Shown: piece by piece, positions 54,734 through 61,528 of the stretch
Position numbering within the stretch: the first letter of the stretch is position 1
How the letters are laid out: each line of letters opens with the position of its first letter
DNA from: an uncultured Flavobacteriales bacterium
Lineage (GTDB): Bacteria; Bacteroidota; Bacteroidia; Flavobacteriales_D; Parvicellaceae
DNA length: 62,518 nucleotides
Direction: 5' to 3'
Assembly (NCBI GenBank): GCA_913030835.1
Contig: CAJWDP010000015.1
Span: 1 to 62,518, forward strand
Translations under genes and position numbers: made by a program
The notes under the pieces: model-generated
Database searches by the model: none
The model's input: the letters and a program-made list of their open reading frames with translations, nothing else
Told to the model about the DNA's origin: nothing

Positions 54734-55522
54734 ATGGAATTAAGTTTGATTGGCAAAAATGCCATTGTTTGTGGGAGCACGCAGGGCATTGGTCTTGCGG
54801 CGGCTAAGGAGCTAGCCACCCTTGGAGCGCATGTAACTTTATTGGCAAGAAATGAAGAGCGCCTTAAACAATGCGTTAGTGACTTGCCAAAAACTGAAGC
54901 ACAATGTCACGGATATATTGTAGCCGATTATTCCCAGCCAGAAGTGCTTCAAAAAGAAATTACGGGATTTGTGCAAAAATTTGGCCCGGTGCATATCTTG
55001 ATCAACAATACGGGCGGCCCTCCTGGCGGACCAATTTCAGCAGCCGATATTACCGAATTCACCGATGCATTTTCAAAACACTTGGTTTGCAATCATATAC
55101 TTGCCTCAGCTGTTATTCCAGGAATGAAAGATGCCGGATATGGTCGAATAATCAATGTCATTTCAACTTCGGTTAAGCAGCCGTTGAATGGCCTAGGTGT
55201 TTCAAACACCGTTCGAGGGGCTGTGGCGAATTGGGCTAAAACGATGGCCAACGAATTAGGTGCTTTTAACATCACGGTTAATAATGTTTTGCCCGGAGCC
55301 ACAAATACTGCTAGACTGAGCTCCATCGTTTCAAATAAAGCGAGCAAAACTGGTCAAACTGAGGAAGAGGTTAAAACCGCCATGGCCAATGTAGTGCCGA
55401 TGAAACGGGTTGCAGAACCACACGAAGTTGCTAACGCAATTGCATTTCTAGCATCTCCGGCGGCCAGCTACATCAACGGAATCAACCTTCCGGTTGATGG
55501 TGGAAGAACCGGCTCATTATAA
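54734..55522 (+). CDS. atypical short-chain dehydrogenase/reductase
   Basis: This 262-residue Rossmann-fold protein has the NAD(P) motif GSTQGIG (14-20), the NNTGGPPGGP segment and the C-terminal PVDGGRTGSL. In classical SDRs a Ser is followed 13 residues later by Tyr, with Lys four residues on. Here Ser144 is followed by Ser157 in GVSNTVRGAV, and the Lys position is Arg161, so the normal Tyr-x-x-x-Lys is absent. The same variant occurs in a recognised subgroup with a SVKQP...SNTxR pattern. It may have altered catalysis or act as a binding protein. The gene ends one base before the convergent TonB gene. Confidence 0.85.
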   Translation: MELSLIGKNAIVCGSTQGIGLAAAKELATLGAHVTLLARNEERLKQCVSDLPKTEAQCHGYIVADYSQPEVLQKEITGFVQKFGPVHILINNTGGPPGGPISAADITEFTDAFSKHLVCNHILASAVIPGMKDAGYGRIINVISTSVKQPLNGLGVSNTVRGAVANWAKTMANELGAFNITVNNVLPGATNTARLSSIVSNKASKTGQTEEEVKTAMANVVPMKRVAEPHEVANAIAFLASPAASYINGINLPVDGGRTGSL

Positions 55523-55523
55523 C

Positions 55524-56213
55524 CTACCTGGAAGCGCCGAAGCGAATGGGCAGCTTAAAATAGCTGCGGACTTTTTCTCCGTTGAGCTCTGCCGGTTTCC
55601 AATTGGGCAAGCTCCTAACCACTCGTTCTGATTCTCGTATCAATGATCGATGGCGGCCACGAACTGCCTTCACCTGTGTTACGGAACCATCCAGTTCAAC
55701 CACAAACTGAACATGAATACTCTCTCGAATTCCGAGCTCTAGGCACTCCTCCGGATATCGAATGTGTTTTTTGATGTATTGGATCAATGCTTTTTGACCT
55801 CCCGGGAACTCAGCAGAATGATCAACAAAGGTTCTTATTGATGTATCTATTTCAAAGACAACAGGCTCGCTACCTATTGTATCTACGGGAAGGTTTGGGT
55901 TATAAACGATAGGATTCGGTGCTGTATCCGTAACGTATTCAACAATTTTTTCCAGGGTATCAACAACCTTAATGTCTCTCTTTTTTTCTCGTTGCTTTGG
56001 TTTTGGAGGGTTATATTTTCGTTTGACTTCTATTGGCTGATCCTCCAATGCCATTTCGTCTGATAATTCTTCATAGAGCATAATATCCTCCAGCGCCAGC
56101 TCTCCAGTTTTCCATTCGAACGCCAGAAGCGTTAATCCTAACGATGCTATAATCCCTATTGTGAGCAACCCATTCCGTTTGCTTCCTCCATTTTTCTTTT
56201 GATTGTTCTGCAT
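55524..56213 (-). CDS. TonB-family energy transducer, second copy
   Basis: This 229-residue protein has one N-terminal membrane helix (about 17-35, LLTIGIIASLGLTLLAFEW), a proline/lysine-rich spacer (PPKPKQREKKRD) and a TonB C-terminal domain (about 135-229) with EFPGGQKALIQYIKKHIRYP, VQFVVELDGSVTQVKAV and VVRSLPNWKPAELNGEKV. It transmits energy to outer-membrane receptors, or acts as a paralogue with another task. It is the last gene of a probable four-gene operon with the kinase, regulator and a more divergent TonB homologue. Confidence 0.87.
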   Translation of the reverse strand: MQNNQKKNGGSKRNGLLTIGIIASLGLTLLAFEWKTGELALEDIMLYEELSDEMALEDQPIEVKRKYNPPKPKQREKKRDIKVVDTLEKIVEYVTDTAPNPIVYNPNLPVDTIGSEPVVFEIDTSIRTFVDHSAEFPGGQKALIQYIKKHIRYPEECLELGIRESIHVQFVVELDGSVTQVKAVRGRHRSLIRESERVVRSLPNWKPAELNGEKVRSYFKLPIRFGASR

Positions 56214-56266
56214 GACTTGTTATTTCCTAATTAGATGCAGAACAACAACAATTGCATAAAATCACC

Positions 56267-57019
56267 TCAACGATACTGAAATTTGATCGGTATGGAAAAA
56301 GAAACTCGTATGTTCATTCCTCCATAAATCGCAGGTTGCATTGGCGGCAAAGAATTTAAAACGCGAATTGCTTCCCGAGCACAATCCTCGCAAACGGCAT
56401 CGGAGTTCAGCACCTTTACTTCCTGCGTGAATCCCGTTTCGTCTAAGACAACCAGCGCATGCACAATTTGTTCTCCTCCGCCCAATTTTACACATTTCGG
56501 AACAGTCAAATTGCTCTTTACATAGCTGAAGATCTTCTCAACAGTACAATCAAAAACCAAAGGGTTGTATTCGTTGTCTTTCAAACACTCCCTATAGTGC
56601 GGCCTTTGGTCAATGTCCAAGACGTTTTTGGTGATTACCCCTGGGAAAGGGTCAATAAAGATTTCCGACTCATCAAAATTGGATAATTGTCCGTCAGGCA
56701 ACTGAAATTCTCTTCCGGAAGAATCCGTGGTGACAAATTTGGCAGTATCCATTAATGTGTCTTGATAGAATACTAGTGCTTCTGAACTATTGAACTCGGG
56801 CTTTGGCTTTGGCCTTTCCGGAATTCCTTTCTCTTCAACAATCACAACTTCGGGCACAGGTTCAATTTCCAAGGATTCGACTGTATCAACCAAGCTATTT
56901 TCCGAAAACACCCATTCCAGCGCAATAAGACAAATGGATAATGCAACAATCAACCCGATATAAAAAAAGCCTCTTTTCCTTTTTTCAATGTTGGCACCTT
57001 CTGTTTTCTTATCGCGCAT
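56267..57019 (-). CDS. TonB-like protein, divergent copy
   Basis: The protein has about 250 residues from the ATG at 57019; a TTG at 57034 would add five. The ATG is preceded by AGGAAAA. One membrane helix (about 20-38, FYIGLIVALSICLIALEWVF) is followed by an acidic spacer with RPKPKPEFN and a C-terminal domain ending LNSLPPMQPAIYGGMNIRVS. That domain follows the TonB-C/CarboxypepD pattern (VHALVVLDETGFTQEVKVLNSDAVCEDCAREA) but is poorly conserved. It is probably co-transcribed with the regulator (gap 42) and the following tonB (gap 53). The partner is unknown; energising or sensing are both possible. Confidence 0.8.
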   Translation of the reverse strand: MRDKKTEGANIEKRKRGFFYIGLIVALSICLIALEWVFSENSLVDTVESLEIEPVPEVVIVEEKGIPERPKPKPEFNSSEALVFYQDTLMDTAKFVTTDSSGREFQLPDGQLSNFDESEIFIDPFPGVITKNVLDIDQRPHYRECLKDNEYNPLVFDCTVEKIFSYVKSNLTVPKCVKLGGGEQIVHALVVLDETGFTQEVKVLNSDAVCEDCAREAIRVLNSLPPMQPAIYGGMNIRVSFSIPIKFQYR

Positions 57020-57061
57020 TTTTCCTAAACGCAATAAAGCTAGTGAAAAGTATGGCCTTTC

Positions 57062-57754
57062 CTAATCAGGCAAGAAGAGTTTAAACCCTCGTCCATGAAT
57101 GTTCATAATTTCAATTTTATCGTCACCTCTAAGATGCTTTCTGAGCTTTGCGATATAGACGTCCATACTTCTTCCATTGAAGTAGTTGTCGTCTCCCCAA
57201 ACGGCCTTTAATGCATCATTTCGTTCCAAAATCCCATTTGCATTTTTACACAATAATTTGAGCAAGTCACTTTCTTTTGTTGTAAGGCGGCTGGACTCAC
57301 CTTCTAGCTCCAACAGTCTTTCTTTTGGCTTAAATAAAAACTTGCCAATTTGATAGCTATTGGCCTCTTTTGGTCCATCGTTGGAAGTACGCCTTAGAAT
57401 GGCATTCATTCTTGCCAACAACTCTTCCATAGAAAAGGGTTTCGTCATGTAATCATCCGCTCCCGCATTGAATCCTTCCAGAGTATCTTCTTTCATCGAC
57501 TTTGCGGTGAGAAACAACATGGGAACTGTTTTGTCTATTCCTCTGATTTCTTTTGCCAATGTGATTCCGTCTTTCACAGGCATCATGACATCGAGAATAA
57601 GAAAATCAAATTCTCCTTTTACAAAAGCATCGTATCCGTCTTGGCCATTCGTTCTGAGTACTGTATCGTAACCCTTTGCAATCAAATAATCTTTGAGTAG
57701 TGCGCCTAAATTGATGTCATCCTCTACAAGTAATACTTTGATTTGATTTTCCAT
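57062..57754 (-). CDS. rprY: OmpR-family response regulator, RprY-like
   Basis: This 230-residue regulator has a receiver domain (1 to about 120) with Glu11/Asp12/Asp13, phosphoacceptor Asp55 in LILDVMMPV and Lys in YMTKPFSMEE, and a winged-helix DNA-binding domain (about 130-230). The sequence KSMKEDTLEGFNAGADDYMTK is close to the RprY regulator of Bacteroidota. It is 11 bases downstream of its kinase gene and should bind direct repeats. The TTAAC array upstream of the kinase gene is a candidate target. Confidence 0.9.
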   Translation of the reverse strand: MENQIKVLLVEDDINLGALLKDYLIAKGYDTVLRTNGQDGYDAFVKGEFDFLILDVMMPVKDGITLAKEIRGIDKTVPMLFLTAKSMKEDTLEGFNAGADDYMTKPFSMEELLARMNAILRRTSNDGPKEANSYQIGKFLFKPKERLLELEGESSRLTTKESDLLKLLCKNANGILERNDALKAVWGDDNYFNGRSMDVYIAKLRKHLRGDDKIEIMNIHGRGFKLFLPD

Positions 57755-57765
57755 AATATCCGAAG

Positions 57766-59319
57766 TTAAAGTTTTGTTGCTAAAGTTGGAATTTCCAACT
57801 CAAATGTGCTCCCTTTACCCATTGCACTATCTACATTAATTTGGCCCTCATGCTTCTCCGTGACCGCCTTTACATAGCTAAGTCCAAGTCCAAACCCCTT
57901 TACATTGTGTATGTTCCCAGTTGGTACTCGATACAACTTGTCAAAAATGCGCTTCTGATCCTCCCGGCTAATTCCAATTCCATTGTCTTGAATTTTTATT
58001 GAAATCCCCTCCTCGGTATTTGCAGTTGCAATGGTAATTTGCGGTTTCTCAGGACTATATTTATTTGCATTATCCAAAAGGTTATAAACGACATTCGTGA
58101 TATGAACCTTGTCTCCATGCACTCTGTCGTTTTTGGCATCCAAATTCAAATTTAGATTTCCACTCTTACTCTCAATTTGTATCGCAATATTGTTCGCTGC
58201 TTTTTTAATGATGTCATGAATTGACAATTCCTCAAACTTAAACTTGAGCTCTCCGCGATCAATTATGGCTGTTTGAAGCACGTTTTCTACCAGCACTCCC
58301 AATCGTTTGTTTTCCTCATTGATCATCCTAACGAAATTGCTTCTCTGCATTTCTGTACTGCGAATATCTTTGTCAGAAAGCGCCTCACATGCTAGCGATA
58401 TAGTTGAAATTGGAGTCTTTAGTTCGTGCGTCATATTTCCAATAAAATCATTTTTAATCTGAGATAATCTTTTTTGATCGTAAATGGTTTTAATTGTAAA
58501 ATAGAAAGCGTAAGTAAGCCCCGCCATAATCAATAAACTAATCAACAGAACGCCCCACATTTTCCCGATTACATAACTCTTTTGATTCGGAAAAAATACA
58601 CTTACCCTATAAGGCGACCCAAAGATATCGGCTGGGAATAAATTCGAGCTAAATTCTGAATTGTATAGCTCAGATAGATTTTCTTTGGTGTTTTGGTTTT
58701 TATGGTAAGATGTCTTTCCCCAATTATCATAAACCAAAAAATCATATTCTGCTGAAATGCCATGCTCTTCCAATTCAAGTTTGAGCAATGAATCCAGTGC
58801 TTTTGATGGAAGCCGCTCTTCCAAGGTTTTTAGCATGTTTATGTCAAACAAATTGTTCATTGCTGAAGGTAAGTTTCCCTGGCTGCTCAGAACTTCTGCT
58901 GCCCAATTGTTCATTGGACTTTCCATAAACTGGTTAAACTCCGTTTCCGAGGGCATAATTGTGCTTGACATATAAGTGCCGTTTTTTGATCTCTTCTCAA
59001 CCACTTTCATGGTGATTTCCTTACCATCCTTAACAAAAACAGAATCTTTTATAATAACTTCTGTATCCGCATCTTCCAACCCCATGTTCATTAATTGGCT
59101 GTACCAATTGTTGAGCCCCACCCGTCGTTTTACTTTTGCCAATTGTTCATAGGTTCCAATCCGATCTGATAAATCAGCCATCACTTCGTTTACAGTGTCT
59201 CTAAAAGAAGACTCTTTTAATGTGGCAGCATCATTCACCAAATACCCCAACAACAGAATTAGCAGCAACATTCCAAATGAAATTGGAATAACTAGAGTTG
59301 AGATTGTCTTTTTAAACAT
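57766..59319 (-). CDS. rprX: sensor histidine kinase, RprX-like
   Basis: From the ATG at 59319 the protein has 517 residues; an upstream TTG would add seven. It has a membrane helix near the N-terminus (about 7-27), a large periplasmic sensor region (about 28-250) and a second helix (about 253-275). The HisKA domain has His298 in NMTHELKTPIST, and the HATPase has YNLLDNANKYSPE, QDNGIG and FGLGLSYVKAV. It is the first gene of the operon with rprY-like and two tonB-like genes. The upstream region carries a four-unit TTAAC direct-repeat array and a TAACTTTG -7 box. Confidence 0.9.
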   Translation of the reverse strand: MFKKTISTLVIPISFGMLLLILLLGYLVNDAATLKESSFRDTVNEVMADLSDRIGTYEQLAKVKRRVGLNNWYSQLMNMGLEDADTEVIIKDSVFVKDGKEITMKVVEKRSKNGTYMSSTIMPSETEFNQFMESPMNNWAAEVLSSQGNLPSAMNNLFDINMLKTLEERLPSKALDSLLKLELEEHGISAEYDFLVYDNWGKTSYHKNQNTKENLSELYNSEFSSNLFPADIFGSPYRVSVFFPNQKSYVIGKMWGVLLISLLIMAGLTYAFYFTIKTIYDQKRLSQIKNDFIGNMTHELKTPISTISLACEALSDKDIRSTEMQRSNFVRMINEENKRLGVLVENVLQTAIIDRGELKFKFEELSIHDIIKKAANNIAIQIESKSGNLNLNLDAKNDRVHGDKVHITNVVYNLLDNANKYSPEKPQITIATANTEEGISIKIQDNGIGISREDQKRIFDKLYRVPTGNIHNVKGFGLGLSYVKAVTEKHEGQINVDSAMGKGSTFELEIPTLATKL

Positions 59320-59337
59320 TGTGTATGATATACTCAG

Positions 59338-59345
59338 CAAAGTTA
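59338..59345 (-). promoter_or_regulatory. -7 element of the kinase operon
   Basis: Minus-strand TAACTTTG fits TAnnTTTG exactly and ends 18 bases before the ATG at 59319. No TTG is present at the -33 distance, as expected for an activator-dependent promoter. Confidence 0.55.
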
Positions 59346-59371
59346 GTGCATGTTGTTTGCGTCTTGAGGCT

Positions 59372-59409
59372 TTTAACAGTCTTTAACATCATTTAACCTG
59401 ACGTTAACA
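59372..59409. promoter_or_regulatory. four-unit TTAAC direct-repeat operator candidate
   Basis: On the plus strand TTTAAC occurs at 59372, 59382 and 59392, exactly 10 bases apart, and GTTAAC at 59403 (11 bases). The extended forms read TTAACA, TTAACA, TTAACC, TTAACA. Relative to the kinase -7 box the array covers about -40 to -77. Same-face direct repeats of this kind are typical sites for OmpR/PhoB-type regulators, such as the one encoded in this operon. Confidence 0.6.
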
Positions 59410-59548
59410 AGCAATCTATCATCGGGAAGTTATGTTTGTAACACAATTGAATTCGTGAATCCATATTATTACAATACGCATTCATGGTTCAGTTTTTGGC
59501 ATAATAATTGTTTTAAAAAGTTTAGCGATAGTTATCATAACAACGCTA

Positions 59549-59881
59549 ATGGTTAGGTTAGTTTTCATAGCGGTTTTCCTTGTTGGATTGGCAAATGTCA
59601 TTCCAGCGGGGGCAACTGCTGTTTTTGGTCAGGAAGGGGTAAAAATTACTGTGTTTCCTAATCCGTTTAGATCTGTATTCAGTATTCAGGCGGAACGCCA
59701 TGAGTTTCCTGCAAAAATTGTTGTAACAGATGTTCTTGGTAAAGTAGTTTATCAGAAATCTGTATTCACGCCTCAAAGAGTTGACATTGACCTTTCTCAG
59801 AAAAGATTGACTTCAGGAGTTTACTTCCTGAATTGGAAGTCCAAGGACAATTCCAAAACCGTACGGATCGTGAAGAGTTAG
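59549..59881 (+). CDS. cargo-less T9SS sorting-domain mini-protein
   Basis: This 110-residue protein has a signal peptide (about 1-28, ending ATAVFGQ) followed directly by a type A T9SS sorting domain (about 31-110) that contains VFPNPFRSVFSI, VVTDVLGKVVYQK, LTSGVYFLNW and a Lys-rich end. No passenger domain is present. It is transcribed divergently from the RprX-like kinase gene. I infer a substrate-like decoy, reporter or scaffold for the T9SS; alternatively it is the remnant of a larger cargo gene. A strong terminator follows 90 bases downstream. Confidence 0.82.
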   Translation: MVRLVFIAVFLVGLANVIPAGATAVFGQEGVKITVFPNPFRSVFSIQAERHEFPAKIVVTDVLGKVVYQKSVFTPQRVDIDLSQKRLTSGVYFLNWKSKDNSKTVRIVKS

Positions 59882-59970
59882 GCGCGGTCTCTGTTTTCAA
59901 CCACTCCAATAATTGCTAATTGGTTGACAGCAACATAGTTTTCTAATTTTCCTACTCAAAACAAAGCACA

Positions 59971-60004
59971 AACCTTCTCAATATTGTTGAGAAGGTTTTT
60001 TTTT
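59971..60004 (+). terminator. strong rho-independent terminator before the aldehyde dehydrogenase gene
   Basis: An 11-base perfect stem (AACCTTCTCAA/TTGAGAAGGTT) has a five-base loop and a run of about nine T including stem ends. It ends only 25 bases before the ATG of the next gene. Confidence 0.9.
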
Positions 60005-60029
60005 GAGTTTATTTGAAGATATTTGCCTC

Positions 60030-61475
60030 ATGACATTTTTGGAGAATTATATCGCAGGTGAGCTATTACCACCGGTATCAAAAGCATATTTGGGCAACGT
60101 TAATCCATCAACGGGTATCGAGTACAGTAAAATCCCTGATTCCGATAAAGAAGATGTAGAAAAGGCCGTTCAATCAGCAAAAGCTGCTTTTCCATCATGG
60201 TCAAAAATGCCAAAGGAGAAAAGATCAAGAGTTCTCATTAAGCTAGCGGACCTAATCGAAGAGAATCTAGAAGAATTAGCTGCCGCTGAAGCCAAAGACA
60301 ATGGCAAACCTCTTAAACTGGCAACAAGAGTAGATATTCCGCGTGCTTCCGCAAACATTCGATTTTATGCCACTGCAATAATGCATTATGCATCCGAAAG
60401 TCATGCTATGGAAGACGCTGCCATAAACTACACATTGAGAAAGCCCATCGGTGTTGTTGGTTGCATCTCTCCTTGGAACCTTCCCCTTTACTTGTTTACA
60501 TGGAAAATTGCCCCCGCAATTGCTGCAGGTAATTGTGTGGTAGCTAAGCCAAGCGAAGTAACCCCAATGACGGCCTATTTGTTTACCAAATTGTGCAAAC
60601 AAGCAGGACTTCCTGATGGCGTTTTGAATGTGGTTCATGGCCTTGGCCCCAAAGTGGGAGCGGCGATTACAGAGCACCCTGAGATCAAGGCCATTTCATT
60701 TACCGGAGGTACAATTACAGGAGAAACTATTGCCCGAATCAGTGCCCCGATGTTCAAAAAAATCAGTCTGGAATTGGGAGGGAAAAATCCCAATATAATT
60801 TTTGCGGATTGTGACTTTGAAAAGGCGGTATCTACATCGATCCACTCCTCATTTGCCAATCAAGGTCAAATATGCTTGTGCGGATCCCGGATTTTCATTG
60901 AACGATCCATTTATGAGAAATTTAAAGCTGCGTTTGTATCGAAAGTCAAAGAATTGAAAGTCGGCGACCCATTTGACGACAATTCAGATCAAGGCGCCGT
61001 TGTTTCTGAAACGCACATGAATAAGGTGCTGGCTTGTATCGAAACCGCGAAAAAAGAAGGGGGTGAAATCTTGTGTGGTGGCGAAAGAATTGTAATGCAG
61101 GGGAATCTTGCCAATGGATATTACATTCAGCCTACCGTTATAGATGGGCTTGCTTTCAATTGTCAAACTAACCAGGAAGAGATTTTCGGACCGGTTGTAA
61201 CACTGACTCCTTTTGACTCAGAAGAAGAGGTCTTGAAATATGCGAATAGCACAAAGTATGGTCTTGCCAGCACTGTGTGGACCAGTGATGTAACAAGAGC
61301 CCATCGAATCGCTTCAGAATTAGAGGCGGGAATTGTATGGGTGAATTGCTGGTTAGTAAGAGATCTGAGAACTCCATTTGGAGGAGTCAAGAATTCAGGC
61401 GTGGGAAGAGAAGGAGGTTTTGAAGCCTTGCATTTTTTTACAGAACCAAAAAACGTTTGCATTAACCTAAAGTAA
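60030..61475 (+). CDS. aldehyde dehydrogenase, 2-aminomuconate semialdehyde type
   Basis: This ALDH superfamily member has 481 residues from the ATG at 60030; the TTG at 60003 lies in the upstream terminator and is unlikely. It has SPWNLPLYLFTWK, SFTGGTITGE, the Glu in LELGGKNPN, catalytic Cys282 in NQGQICLCGSRIF, and ends with VNCWLVRDLRTPFGG and FFTEPKNVCINLK. The last two segments are typical of 2-aminomuconic or 2-hydroxymuconic semialdehyde dehydrogenases (NbaE-like, ALDH8A1-like). With the dioxygenase at 46392 this fits kynurenine breakdown. Some related enzymes act on other aldehydes. Confidence 0.88.
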   Translation: MTFLENYIAGELLPPVSKAYLGNVNPSTGIEYSKIPDSDKEDVEKAVQSAKAAFPSWSKMPKEKRSRVLIKLADLIEENLEELAAAEAKDNGKPLKLATRVDIPRASANIRFYATAIMHYASESHAMEDAAINYTLRKPIGVVGCISPWNLPLYLFTWKIAPAIAAGNCVVAKPSEVTPMTAYLFTKLCKQAGLPDGVLNVVHGLGPKVGAAITEHPEIKAISFTGGTITGETIARISAPMFKKISLELGGKNPNIIFADCDFEKAVSTSIHSSFANQGQICLCGSRIFIERSIYEKFKAAFVSKVKELKVGDPFDDNSDQGAVVSETHMNKVLACIETAKKEGGEILCGGERIVMQGNLANGYYIQPTVIDGLAFNCQTNQEEIFGPVVTLTPFDSEEEVLKYANSTKYGLASTVWTSDVTRAHRIASELEAGIVWVNCWLVRDLRTPFGGVKNSGVGREGGFEALHFFTEPKNVCINLK

Positions 61476-61503
61476 AAAGGCCAACCTTCATCGGCTGGCC
61501 CTT
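61475..61503. terminator. imperfect convergent terminator
   Basis: The stem GGCCA...TGGCC is extended by A/T-rich flanks with two A-C mismatches and a six-base loop, between convergent genes. The T run is short on the plus strand. Confidence 0.5.
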
Positions 61504-61528
61504 TCGTTTAATCAATTTCTTTTCGATT

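Noticed and set aside
60003-60029. TTG start of the aldehyde dehydrogenase
   Set aside because: It lies within the terminator T run and adds nine residues not typical of the family; ATG at 60030 is preferred.
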